Shown here piece by piece: positions 42,493-50,466 of a stretch of DNA of 64,000 nucleotides. Below the pieces are notes generated by a model. That model had not been told where the DNA came from, made no database searches, and saw only the letters and a program-made list of their open reading frames with translations. Numbering within the stretch: position 1 is the first letter of the stretch; each line of letters opens with the position of its first letter. The stretch comes from Stigmatella ashevillena (lineage in GTDB: Bacteria > Myxococcota > Myxococcia > Myxococcales > Myxococcaceae), in NCBI RefSeq assembly GCF_028368975.1, contig NZ_JAQNDM010000002.1:9852425-9916424 (forward strand), given 5' to 3'. Made by a program: the position numbers and the translations under genes.

Positions 42493-42870
42493 ATGTCTCA
42501 ACCGGAGGACATGCTCTTCGTGTCGGAACTCGGAAAACGTATCGGCCAACGCATCCGCGAGCTTCGCACGCAGAGACCGGAGCGGTGGACCCAGGAAGAA
42601 CTCGCTGAGCGAGCGCAGATCAGCGTCTCGTTCTTGTCCATGATCGAACGCGGTGAGCGCGTGGCCCATGTGGAGACACTGGCCGCGCTTGCCGGTGCCC
42701 TCGGCGTCAGCCTGGGGGAACTGTTCGCAGGGACGGAGCAGTCGCTCGCTCAGACGGAGGATCTGCTCCGCCCGCTGTCGGACTTTGCCCGTGCCCGCGG
42801 TTTGACGGCACGTGATGTAGAGCGCTTGCTGGGGGTGGCGCGCGCCATGTTCAATGGCACGGCGGCCTGA
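42493..42870 (+). CDS. XRE-family HTH regulator
   Basis: 125 residues. The HTH_3 domain spans residues ~14-75: RIRELRTQRPERWTQEELAE, then RAQISVSFLSMIERGERV and LAALAGALGVSLGELFAG. The C-terminal 50 residues are helical (SDFARARGLTARDVERLLG), possibly for dimerisation. A GGGTCTTG-to-TTAATTA region upstream is AT-richer and probably holds the promoter. A hairpin follows the gene. The target is unknown. Confidence 0.88.
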   Translation: MSQPEDMLFVSELGKRIGQRIRELRTQRPERWTQEELAERAQISVSFLSMIERGERVAHVETLAALAGALGVSLGELFAGTEQSLAQTEDLLRPLSDFARARGLTARDVERLLGVARAMFNGTAA

Positions 42871-42878
42871 GAACCCCA

Positions 42879-42902
42879 CGGCGCCTTGACATAAAGGCGC
42901 CG
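42879..42902 (+). terminator. Hairpin after XRE gene
   Basis: 9-bp stem CGGCGCCTT/AAGGCGCCG with 6-nt loop GACATA, beginning 9 bp after the stop. It has no T-tract, so it may be a weak terminator or an mRNA-stabilising hairpin. Confidence 0.5.
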
Positions 42903-43013
42903 GGACGCAGGGGCTGTTCTTGACTGGACGCACAGCCGCCCAGGAAGATGGGAACTGTTGGGTATGCGCCAGTCGGGCGCATGCCGTTTTCTCATCGACT
43001 GGAGACACCGCAG

Positions 43014-44555
43014 ATGCGTCTGGGTCTGGCCTCATGCGTGGCGCTCGCAAGCGTCTTCTGGGTGGCGTGCGAGCCCCCTCCCCCTGCCACGCTTGAGTTC
43101 GTGGATCAGTCCCCCGCCCAGCCTCGGTTGGGGGAAATCACCACGGTGCGTTTCCGGGCCGTCGACAGCCGGGGTCTCCCCCAGGCGGGCAGCACGGTCT
43201 CATTCCGGTTGCAGCCGGAGGTGCCGGGGGTCTCCCTCAGCCCCACCGAGGCGAGCACCAACGTGGGCGATGGCATCGCCTCCACCCAGATCATCGCCAC
43301 TGGCCGTGTCGCCTCCGCCGTGGTGGTGGCCACCTCGGGTGACAAGACGGCGGTGAGCCCGGCGGTGAGCTTCGCGGGCGCGAACGCTCACAGCAAGCAG
43401 TTCACCTTCCAGTGCGGCGAAGTCGCCGGCAACGCCTCCGGTGGTGTCCACGCCATCGGCGCCTATGACGAGACGCGTTATCTCATCGCCGGTGTGAAGC
43501 TGCGGTGCACCGCGCACGTGGCGGATCGCAACGGCGACGGCATCGCGGGCGCCCAGGTCTCCTTCATCACCGAGGCGGGCACCATCGGGCCGAGCAGCAC
43601 CTCCATCACGGACGTGGTGGGCAATGCCCAGGTGCTCTACAAGACGTCCTACCCGTTGCCGGTGGAGACGGATCCGGGCACCTTCACCTGGAGCCCCATC
43701 AACGATGCCACCCACACGGGGGATTACCTGGCCCCCCTGTGGATGCAGCCGTTCATCTGGACGGAAAACCCGATCCGGGACTACGGCACCGCCATCAACC
43801 CGCAGACCCCCCGGCCGGAGCCCTTCCGCAAGGATCCGCTGCGCCCCAACCGCATCAACAACCCGCGCGACAACCTGGTGGCGATGATCGCCGTCACCAC
43901 GGGCGAAGAGGGGTATGACGACGCCAACAACAACGGCCAGTTCGATGCGGGGGAGACCTTCGTGGATCTCACCGAGCCGTTCGTCGACAACAATGACAAC
44001 GGCACGTGGGATGCCGGTGAGCGGTTCGTGGACACCAATGCCAACGGCCGGTGGGACGGGAAGAACGGCCAGTTCGACGCCAGCACGCTCATCTGGGTGC
44101 AGGAGCGCATCCTGTGGACGGGCTGGCCGCACCCCATGGATCGCGACCTGACGCCGCTCAACGAGGTGCCCGTCGTGCGCCAGTTGTCACCCCCCGCGGG
44201 GACGACCGTGAACGTGGGCCACTTCGCCGAGGTGTTCTCCACCTTCCTGCTGGCGGACCCCTGGTTCAACGGGCTCGCCCGCAACTCGAACGAGGACGGC
44301 TGCAAGGGAGGCGCCGTAGGCCCGGTGGTCGTGGATCCACTGCCCAAGGGGGTGGCCTACACCTACCCGGCGTTCACCGTGGAGATCTACAAGATCCGCG
44401 ATGCACACGACATCCAGGCCGACCCGCCCCCGGCCCCGTTCCCGGCCCCGGGCATTGCGTTCGACGTCAACGCCTCGTGCTCCTACACAGGCTCGCCCGA
44501 GGAAGGGCACGTGGTGCTCGTCCCCGCGCCGCCCCTCAAGGGCCTCGTCCAGTAG
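43014..44555 (+). CDS. Lipoprotein with Ig-like and Ca-loop repeats
   Basis: ATG 43014 (GGAGACACC upstream) gives lipoprotein leader MRLGLASCVALASVFWVAC; 513 residues. An N-terminal Big_1-like Ig domain (FRAVDSRGLPQAGSTVSFRL) and a second Ig-like domain (AHVADRNGDGIAGAQVSF) are followed by three EF-hand/dockerin-type Asp loops: DDANNNGQFDAGE, VDNNDNGTWDAGE and VDTNANGRWDG (~295-350). The C-terminal domain contains Cys pairs. It is probably surface-exposed and calcium-stabilised. Function unknown. Confidence 0.78.
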   Translation: MRLGLASCVALASVFWVACEPPPPATLEFVDQSPAQPRLGEITTVRFRAVDSRGLPQAGSTVSFRLQPEVPGVSLSPTEASTNVGDGIASTQIIATGRVASAVVVATSGDKTAVSPAVSFAGANAHSKQFTFQCGEVAGNASGGVHAIGAYDETRYLIAGVKLRCTAHVADRNGDGIAGAQVSFITEAGTIGPSSTSITDVVGNAQVLYKTSYPLPVETDPGTFTWSPINDATHTGDYLAPLWMQPFIWTENPIRDYGTAINPQTPRPEPFRKDPLRPNRINNPRDNLVAMIAVTTGEEGYDDANNNGQFDAGETFVDLTEPFVDNNDNGTWDAGERFVDTNANGRWDGKNGQFDASTLIWVQERILWTGWPHPMDRDLTPLNEVPVVRQLSPPAGTTVNVGHFAEVFSTFLLADPWFNGLARNSNEDGCKGGAVGPVVVDPLPKGVAYTYPAFTVEIYKIRDAHDIQADPPPAPFPAPGIAFDVNASCSYTGSPEEGHVVLVPAPPLKGLVQ

Positions 44556-44635
44556 CCGGGCAGTAGCCAGGCGACAAAGGGCTATTGACCGCAGGCGCCT
44601 GCCTCCGTAGGGTCCTCCACGGCTGATTTCTGAGT

Positions 44636-44645
44636 CAACCGGTTG
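44636..44645. promoter_or_regulatory. Palindrome upstream of TetR gene
   Basis: CAACCGGTTG, a perfect 10-bp palindrome directly before the GGAGGA ribosome-binding site of the TetR gene. It is a candidate autoregulatory operator. Confidence 0.35.
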
Positions 44646-44655
44646 TGGAGGACGT

Positions 44656-45348
44656 GTGAGCCAGCAGAGCAGCAAGGCAGTCGAGGGGGGATCCCGGGAG
44701 GGGGAGCGTCGCAGGACCATCCTCCGAGCCGCCATCGACGTCTTCGCGCGCAAGGGCTACCACGGCTGTCGCATCGCGGATGTGGCGCGCGAGGCCGGGG
44801 TGGCCTACGGCCTCGTCTACCACTACTTCAAGAACAAGGATGAGCTGCTGGAGACCGTCTTCGAGACGGGCTGGAGCGGCTTCGTCTCGCGCATCCGCGC
44901 GGTGGTGGAAGCCGAGGGGCCCGTGGGCCCCAAGGTGCGCGGCATCACCGATGTGGCCTTCGATGCGTACCGGGTGGATCCCCGCGCGGTGAAGGTGCTC
45001 ATCGTCGAGATTGCCCGCAGCCCCGGCGGCCATGTGAACCGGCAGAGCGCCTTCGTCGACACCATCCGCATGTGCGCGGAGATGTTCGTCCAGGCCCAGG
45101 CCACCGGTGAGCTGCGGCCCGAGGTGGATCCGCTGCTGGCCTCGGCGCTGCTCTTCGGCTCCATCGAGATGGGGCTCACCGCGCTCGTGATGGGGTTGGT
45201 GGACCCGCGGGACACCGACATGCTGGAGCGCGCCCGGCAGCAGATCGCCGGCACCTTCCTTCACGGTGTCCTGACGCAGGATGCCGCCGCCGCGGAGGAG
45301 TCATGGAAGAAGTCCGCTATGCGGTCCAAGGGCACCAAGCACTTGTGA
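44656..45348 (+). CDS. TetR-family regulator
   Basis: 230 residues from GTG 44656 (GGAGGACGT upstream). HTH: RRTILRAAIDVFARKGYHGC, then RIADVAREAGVAYGLVYHYF (~20-62), the usual TetR signature. The C-terminal ligand domain resembles FadR/PsrA-type acyl-CoA-responsive regulators (inference). Its 3' end overlaps the enoyl-CoA hydratase gene by 46 bp, so the pair is a co-transcribed fatty-acid or branched-acid catabolic unit that the regulator probably controls. Confidence 0.9.
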   Translation: MSQQSSKAVEGGSREGERRRTILRAAIDVFARKGYHGCRIADVAREAGVAYGLVYHYFKNKDELLETVFETGWSGFVSRIRAVVEAEGPVGPKVRGITDVAFDAYRVDPRAVKVLIVEIARSPGGHVNRQSAFVDTIRMCAEMFVQAQATGELRPEVDPLLASALLFGSIEMGLTALVMGLVDPRDTDMLERARQQIAGTFLHGVLTQDAAAAEESWKKSAMRSKGTKHL

Positions 45349-46076
45349 CCATTGACCGGCCGAGGGCGCGCAACGCCCTGTCGCCGGAAGTCGTTCAAGG
45401 GTTGCTGGAGGCCATCTCCCAGGCGGAGGTGGATCCGGCGGTGCGGGTCCTGGTGCTCACCGGCGCCGGGGAGAAGGTGTTCTGCGCCGGGGGAGACCTC
45501 GGGCAGATGGGGGAGGGTGGCTTTCTGGCCACCCACGAGTCACGGCGCGCCTACGCCCTGCTGCTGTCGCGGCTGCAAGGCTCGCGAAAGCCCACGATCG
45601 CGCGGATCAACGGGCATGCGCTCGCCGGAGGCCTTGGGTTGGTGCTGGCCTGTGACATGGCGGTGGCCGCCGAGCACGTGGAACTGGGGACGCCGGAGAT
45701 CGACGTGGGGCTCTTCCCCATGATGGTGATGGCGCTCTTGCAGCGGCACGTGGGACGCAAGCGTGCCCTGGAGTTGGTGATGACGGGAGATCGGCTGTCC
45801 GCGCGCGAGGCGCTGTCGCTGGGCCTCATCAACCGGGCCGTGCCGGCGGCGGAGTTGGATGCGGCGGTGGGGGCCCTCGCCGCCAAGCTGGCCGGCAAGA
45901 GCCAGGCGGTGCTGGCGCTCGGGAAGAGGGCTTTTCTCACCGCCGAGGACATGCCGTTTCCCGCGGCGCTGGAGTTCCTGGCCTCCCAGTTGTCGCTCAA
46001 CACCCTGGCGGAGGATGCCGCGGAGGGCATCTCGGCCTTCTTGTCGAAGCGGCCTCCGGACTGGAAGGACCGCTGA
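45303..46076 (+). CDS. Enoyl-CoA hydratase/isomerase
   Basis: 257 residues. Crotonase fold: VTIDRPRARNALSPEVV, oxyanion-hole segments EKVFCAGGDLGQM and ARINGHALAGGLGLVLACDM, then GTPEIDVGLFPMMVM. The catalytic Glu of true hydratases appears in TPEIDVGLFP. The exact acyl substrate is unknown. ATG 45303 has GCGGAGGAG upstream, within the TetR gene. Confidence 0.9.
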   Translation: MEEVRYAVQGHQALVTIDRPRARNALSPEVVQGLLEAISQAEVDPAVRVLVLTGAGEKVFCAGGDLGQMGEGGFLATHESRRAYALLLSRLQGSRKPTIARINGHALAGGLGLVLACDMAVAAEHVELGTPEIDVGLFPMMVMALLQRHVGRKRALELVMTGDRLSAREALSLGLINRAVPAAELDAAVGALAAKLAGKSQAVLALGKRAFLTAEDMPFPAALEFLASQLSLNTLAEDAAEGISAFLSKRPPDWKDR

Positions 46077-46080
46077 GCCG

Positions 46081-46995
46081 CTAAGGGGCGGGTAGGGTCC
46101 GGGGCGCTGGGGCGGCGAAGAAGTCCAGCTTGAGCAGCGTCTCCGCATCCAACCAGAGATCATCGGCCTTCACCCCCCAATGCAGGTGGGGGCCTGTCAC
46201 CCGGCCCGTCTTGCCCACCTTGCCCAACGGATCGCCTTGCTGGACCTTCGCGCCCGGTTTCACGGTGATGCGCGAGAGGTGGAAGTAGGTGGTGTAGAGG
46301 CCTCCTCCGTGGTGGACGATGACCGTGTTGCCCGCGCTGTAGTTGTCGCGCGTCATCACCACCACGCCCTCGTTGGCGGCGTGGATGGGCGCGCCGGGGT
46401 CTCCATCGATGTCCGTGCCGAAGTGCTGGCTCTGGAGCTTGCCGTTGAAGGAGCGCTTGTCGCCGAAGGGCGCGGTGATGCGGTCCTGGCGCGGCCACGC
46501 GAAGTTCCGGGAGAAGAGGAGCGGCCCGAGTGGCTGAGAGAAGGCCGCGGCGAATGCGGCCTTGTCCGCGGCCATCCGGGCCTTCACCGCCTCGGGGGGT
46601 TGGACGTACTTGCCCGCCACGCGCAGCTCCCGGCTGGGGTAGCCCGGGTCCACCACGTCCAGGGTGCCATCCAGCGAGACCGGCGCGTTTCCCTCCGGCG
46701 CGAAGCCCAGCACCTTCACCTCGGCGGTTCCCGCGGTCAGCTCCACCGGAAGTCCGGACAGGGCCTGCCAGCCGCCCGTGGCTTCGTAGAAGCGCAGCGG
46801 TCTCCCGGCCAGCGTCCCCGTGGGCGTTCCGTTCAAGCCCCACACCGTGATGAGCACGGGATCTCCGGGCTTCGCCGTCCCGGGCTGGAGGGAGAAGCCC
46901 GGCTCCGCCTCGGCACGCCAGGCCAGCAGGCTCAGGGCCACCAGGGTCAAGCACAGGGGGAGGGACCAACGGCGGGCAGGGACGATCGACGGCAT
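46081..46995 (-). CDS. M23 (LytM) metallopeptidase
   Basis: ATG 46995 chosen because the signal peptide (MPSIVPARRWSLPLCLTLVA...AEA) starts there; no clear ribosome-binding site. 304 residues. An N-terminal Ig-like beta domain (~25-125) precedes the LytM domain: SQHFGTDIDGDPGAPIHA (His/Asp zinc ligands), VVVMTRDNYSAGNTVIVHHG and TGRVTGPHLHWGVKA (HxH). An intact zinc site suggests an active peptidoglycan endopeptidase. Convergent with the enoyl-CoA hydratase gene (4-bp gap). Confidence 0.92.
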   Translation of the reverse strand: MPSIVPARRWSLPLCLTLVALSLLAWRAEAEPGFSLQPGTAKPGDPVLITVWGLNGTPTGTLAGRPLRFYEATGGWQALSGLPVELTAGTAEVKVLGFAPEGNAPVSLDGTLDVVDPGYPSRELRVAGKYVQPPEAVKARMAADKAAFAAAFSQPLGPLLFSRNFAWPRQDRITAPFGDKRSFNGKLQSQHFGTDIDGDPGAPIHAANEGVVVMTRDNYSAGNTVIVHHGGGLYTTYFHLSRITVKPGAKVQQGDPLGKVGKTGRVTGPHLHWGVKADDLWLDAETLLKLDFFAAPAPRTLPAP

Positions 46996-47266
46996 GCGGG
47001 GACGTTCTACACCGGGAAGCCGGGAGCGCTGCTTCTTGGACGTGGGCGGCGAGTGCTTGCCCTCCCGGCAGGGAACATGCCGGGCCTTGACGGGCGGCCA
47101 GGTCATCTACAAGCGTCCAGGGCGCAAGAGCCATGTGTTCACCACCCGGACTTTGTCTGGTCGAGGAGCGAACGTCCGGGCTGCAATCAAGGGTGCGTGA
47201 CATTCCGTGGACCCGGACGTCTGCCTACCTTTTGGCCTGGACCACTTCATCCAGGGGGATGGCAGA

Positions 47267-47746
47267 ATGCCTCGCTCATACAGCTTTGATCACTTCCAGG
47301 TGCCGGCCGCGGAGCCTCGCAGCAGAGCGCTTCGCCGGGAGGACAAGCAGCACCTCGCCGAGTCACACCCCTCGAGCCCTGGGCAGGACGGTGGCATTCA
47401 TTACGGCAAGAGCCACGCGGAGACCGAGGAGATTCTCAAGGCCCGTGCCGCGGAACCGCGCCGTGCCGCCGCCCCGAAGGAGGAGCCAGAACAAGCCCCC
47501 GTGCAGATGAAGGCCGAGGCCACGCCGCCGGTCAACCGCAACACGGCCCCCATCGGTGCCGTGCCGTTCGCTGAGGAGCAGCCGCCCCGTCGGCGTCTGA
47601 AGGAACTGCTCGACGAGGCTTCGCGCCAACTCGACGCCATTCAGGGGGGCCTCAGCGACGTGAAAAAGGCCGCGGTGCGGTTGGCCTCGCTCCCCGCCGA
47701 AGCGGTTCGCCTGGCTGCGCGCCACCTGCGCTTCGTCGAGGGGTGA
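47267..47746 (+). CDS. Unknown charged cytosolic protein
   Basis: ATG 47267 with an AGGGGGAT ribosome-binding site (the frame is open 20 codons further up). 159 residues. The first two-thirds look disordered (Pro/Glu/Ala, EEPEQAPVQMKAEATPPVNR). The C-terminal third is an amphipathic helix pair (LKELLDEASRQLDAIQGGLS and VRLASLPAEAVRLAARHL). No domain recognised. It lies 16 bp before the EEP hydrolase gene. Confidence 0.6.
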   Translation: MPRSYSFDHFQVPAAEPRSRALRREDKQHLAESHPSSPGQDGGIHYGKSHAETEEILKARAAEPRRAAAPKEEPEQAPVQMKAEATPPVNRNTAPIGAVPFAEEQPPRRRLKELLDEASRQLDAIQGGLSDVKKAAVRLASLPAEAVRLAARHLRFVEG

Positions 47747-47762
47747 GGAGGGTGCCTGGGCC

Positions 47763-48527
47763 GTGGAGCTGACCCTCGTCTCGTACAACATCCACAGCGG
47801 CGTCGGCACAGATGGGCGATTTGATCTGCACCGGGTTGGCGAGGTGCTCCGGGAGACCCACGCGGATGTCATCGCGCTTCAGGAAGTCGGCGACTTCCGG
47901 AGCGTGACCGACCGCGAGGATCAACCGGAGCACCTGGCGGACATGCTCGGGCTGCACATGGCCTTCGGCCCCAACGTGGTGAAGGCCGGCCGCCGTTACG
48001 GCAACGCCATCCTCACCCGGCTGCCCATCCTCCAGTCGAAGAACTACGACCTGAGCGTCCCAGGCCGGGAGCCCCGGGGGGCGCTGCGGTGCGACCTGGA
48101 CCTGGGGGAAGGCAAGGCCCTGCACGTCTTCTGCCTGCACCTGGGGCTCTCCATTGGCGAGCGCCGCCGACAGGAGCGGCTGCTGCTGTCGGCGGACATC
48201 CTCCAGGATGCCGCGCGCAAGGACCCGGTGGTGGTCTGCGGGGATTTCAACTACTGGGGCAACAAGCCGGTGCCGGCCCTGGTGCGCCAGGCCATTCACG
48301 ACGTGGCCCTGGAGCTCGATGCCCCCGCCAGAACGTACCCCTCGCGGCTGCCCATGCTCCGGCTGGACCGTATCTTCGTGGACACGGGGGTCCGGCCCCT
48401 CTCCATCCGGCCTCACCGGTCCGAGCTGGCCAGCGTGGCCTCGGATCACCTCCCGCTGGTGATGCGTTTCGAAGCGCCGGTGATCGAAACGCGACTGCCC
48501 TCGGCGCCCGTACAGCTCATCGGGTAA
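47763..48527 (+). CDS. Endonuclease/exonuclease/phosphatase-family hydrolase
   Basis: 254 residues from GTG 47763. EEP motifs: LVSYNIHSGVGTDGRFD (Asn), VIALQEVGDF (metal-binding Glu), VVVCGDFNYWGNKPV (GDFN), LDRIFVD and SVASDHLPLVMRF (SDH). Cytosolic, no leader. Relatives hydrolyse phosphodiesters in nucleic acid, sphingomyelin or phosphoinositides; the substrate is unknown. Confidence 0.9.
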   Translation: MELTLVSYNIHSGVGTDGRFDLHRVGEVLRETHADVIALQEVGDFRSVTDREDQPEHLADMLGLHMAFGPNVVKAGRRYGNAILTRLPILQSKNYDLSVPGREPRGALRCDLDLGEGKALHVFCLHLGLSIGERRRQERLLLSADILQDAARKDPVVVCGDFNYWGNKPVPALVRQAIHDVALELDAPARTYPSRLPMLRLDRIFVDTGVRPLSIRPHRSELASVASDHLPLVMRFEAPVIETRLPSAPVQLIG

Positions 48528-48673
48528 CATGAGGTCTTCCAGCAGTGTTGGTTGGATGGCCAACGCTTGCGTCCGCTGGACACATTCGCTTGTGACGGGG
48601 TTGTCGCAGCGGGTGCATATGCCTAGGTTGGCTTCCGCCCGTGGGGACGACACGTGTGTGGTTTGGAGAACAG

Positions 48674-49135
48674 ATGAGCTTGGGGTCGGAACAGACGGAT
48701 CGCGGCATCGCCGCGCTCGTCGGGCGGATGGCCGATGGTTTCAGCCGCCTGGTGTCCCAGCACCTCACGTTGGCGCGCATGGAAATGGCCGAGGACGCCA
48801 AGGCCATGGGCAAGGATGTGGCCCGCATCGCCGCGTTCGTGCCCTTCGTCCTGGTGGGCTACCTCTTCGTGTGTGGAGCCCTCGCCGCCGTCCTTGCCCA
48901 TTGGTTGGGCCAGGCGGGCGGGCTGGTGACGGTGGGAGTCATTAACTTGATTGCCGGAGGCATTGGCATTCACCGGGCCATTTCACGTCTTCAGGAGCGT
49001 CAGGTCATGGATGACAGCGCTCAGGAACTTTCCCGCAGTGTGGCGGCGCTGGGCACGTCCGACCCGAAAGACACGGCGGCCCCGTCGGCCTCGACGTCTC
49101 GACACATGTTCAAGGAAACCCCGCATGCCCAGTAA
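48674..49135 (+). CDS. Holin-superfamily (phage_holin_3_6-like) membrane protein
   Basis: ATG 48674 (GGAGAACAG upstream), 153 residues. An amphipathic N-terminus (IAALVGRMADGFSRLVSQHL) precedes two membrane helices (IAAFVPFVLVGYLFVCGALA and GLVTVGVINLIAGGIGIHRA) and a soluble tail. This family of DUF1469-like proteins is typical of envelope-stress operons and not of lysis modules. Its end overlaps the next gene by 11 bp. Confidence 0.78.
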   Translation: MSLGSEQTDRGIAALVGRMADGFSRLVSQHLTLARMEMAEDAKAMGKDVARIAAFVPFVLVGYLFVCGALAAVLAHWLGQAGGLVTVGVINLIAGGIGIHRAISRLQERQVMDDSAQELSRSVAALGTSDPKDTAAPSASTSRHMFKETPHAQ

Positions 49136-49340
49136 TGGACATTCCAAGACCGAGCCCCGTAGCCCAGAAGCCCTGCGTGCCGAGATCGAACGCACCCGGG
49201 CGGAGCTCTCCACGTCCGTCAGCGCCCTGCGCGAAGAGGTGGCGGCCGCCGTGGACTGGCGCGAGTGGGTGCGCACCCATCCGCTGACCTTCGTGGGCGC
49301 GGCCTTCGCGGTGGGTTTTGTGCTTGGGCAGCGCCGCTGA
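49125..49340 (+). CDS. DUF3618 membrane protein
   Basis: 71 residues starting ATG 49125 inside the end of the preceding gene. RSPEALRAEIERTRAELSTS is the DUF3618 signature, followed by an amphipathic helix and one C-terminal membrane segment (FVGAAFAVGFVLGQRR). Commonly found with holin-like and YtxH-like genes, as here. Confidence 0.82.
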   Translation: MPSNGHSKTEPRSPEALRAEIERTRAELSTSVSALREEVAAAVDWREWVRTHPLTFVGAAFAVGFVLGQRR

Positions 49341-49390
49341 CTCCCTTTTTTCCGATTCAGTCCCAACATTCGCAAGAGGAGATGGCTTCC

Positions 49391-49591
49391 ATGGAAATCA
49401 ATCCGCAGCAGATTCAGGACCGCGCCCGTGACATCCAGGAGCGCATCGTTCCGCAGATCGACGAGGCCCGCCGCAACCTGGCGGATTTCAACACGCGCGC
49501 GGTGAGCTTCATCCGAGCCAACCCGGGCACCTGCCTCATTGGCGCCATCGCCGTGGGTTTCTTCGTCGGCCGACTCGCGTCGCGCCGCTGA
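49391..49591 (+). CDS. Small one-helix membrane protein (ElaB/DUF883-like)
   Basis: 66 residues. ATG 49391 is preferred over ATG 49382 because AGAGGAG sits at the correct distance. Amphipathic helix (IQDRARDIQERIVPQIDEAR), a basic loop, then CLIGAIAVGFFVGRLASRR. The layout is like ElaB/YqjD ribosome- or membrane-tethering proteins (inference). Confidence 0.75.
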   Translation: MEINPQQIQDRARDIQERIVPQIDEARRNLADFNTRAVSFIRANPGTCLIGAIAVGFFVGRLASRR

Positions 49592-49625
49592 GCCGCCCCT
49601 TCCTCGTCAAACCGGGAGCACATTC

Positions 49626-50057
49626 ATGACGACTTTCCAGAGTCCCCAGAACAACGGCGCACCGAACGGCACGGACAACAACGGGTTCGGCCAGCGCGTC
49701 GATCAGATCGGCGTGGACGCTCAGCAGTTGTGGAGCGATGCGCGCAGCGCGGTGACGGGCTTGTCCGAGACGCTCGACATCCGGGGCCGCGTGGAGCGCA
49801 ACCCTTACGGAATGGTGCTCGCCGCGGTGGGCGTGGGCTATGTGCTGGGAGGCGGGCTGTTCACGCCGCTCACCGCGCGGGTGCTCAAGCTCGGCGTGCG
49901 CCTGGCGGCACTGCCCTTCGTGAAGGATGAGCTGCTGGGCATGGCCGAGGCCGCGCTCCAGGGCTTCCAGGCCGGGCAGTCCAATGTCAGCGGCCAGGGC
50001 AATACCGCGGGCATCGGCGCCGCCCCCAGGACCTCGGGTCCCGGGACCATCAGCTGA
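49626..50057 (+). CDS. Unknown membrane-associated protein of small envelope operon
   Basis: 143 residues from ATG 49626 (GGGAGCAC upstream). Asn/Gly-rich N-terminus, a helix QLWSDARSAVTGLSETLDIR, then hydrophobic GMVLAAVGVGYVLGGGLF and VLKLGVRLAALPFVKDELLG. The C-terminal Gln/Gly-rich tail looks disordered. It shares the R-x-NP-(G/Y) then G-AVGVG-x-G pattern with the preceding 66-residue protein (RANPGTCLIGAIAVGFFVG). No named family. Confidence 0.7.
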   Translation: MTTFQSPQNNGAPNGTDNNGFGQRVDQIGVDAQQLWSDARSAVTGLSETLDIRGRVERNPYGMVLAAVGVGYVLGGGLFTPLTARVLKLGVRLAALPFVKDELLGMAEAALQGFQAGQSNVSGQGNTAGIGAAPRTSGPGTIS

Positions 50058-50105
50058 TCCGTCGTACCGCTTTCACACCCTCACACTTACCTGGAGACAT
50101 GACCC

Positions 50106-50378
50106 ATGTTCACCGCCAGAGATCTCAAGAAGCTCGACAAGGATGATCTGCTCAACCTCATCGGGCTCGAGACCCGGAAGGACACCGCGGACTACCTGCT
50201 GCCCGCGCTGGGCGCCTTCACCGTGGGCGTGCTGCTCGGCGTCGGCGTGGGCGTGCTGCTCGCGCCCAAGCCGGGCCAGGAGCTGCGCACGGACCTGCGC
50301 AACCGGTTCCAGAGCGGCCAGGATGCGATCTCCGGCGCGGTGAACCGCGCCACCGAGAGCGTCACCCGCAACGCGTGA
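50106..50378 (+). CDS. YtxH-domain membrane protein
   Basis: 90 residues. Soluble N-terminus (LDKDDLLNLIGLETRKDTAD), one membrane helix (ALGAFTVGVLLGVGVGVLLA), then the YtxH motif APKPGQELRTDLRNRF and a helical tail. This general-stress family is of unknown mechanism. Last gene of the five-gene run and followed by a strong hairpin terminator. Confidence 0.85.
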   Translation: MFTARDLKKLDKDDLLNLIGLETRKDTADYLLPALGAFTVGVLLGVGVGVLLAPKPGQELRTDLRNRFQSGQDAISGAVNRATESVTRNA

Positions 50379-50405
50379 TCCGAATCGCCGCTCCGGCGGT
50401 TCTCA

Positions 50406-50445
50406 GGCCCCTTGAGCGCGCAGTGCGCTCGGGGGGCTTTTCGTT
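50406..50445 (+). terminator. Rho-independent terminator
   Basis: GGCCCCTTGAGCGC / GCGCTCGGGGGGC forms a 12-13 bp GC-rich stem around GCAGT, followed by TTTTCGTTT. It lies 28 bp after the YtxH gene and closes the 48674-50378 operon. Confidence 0.85.
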
Positions 50446-50466
50446 TCTTCGGGTACACTGAGGCCC

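Noticed and set aside
48674-49135. Phage lysis holin
   Set aside because: No lysin or phage structural gene nearby. The context (DUF3618, YtxH) is that of envelope-stress proteins.
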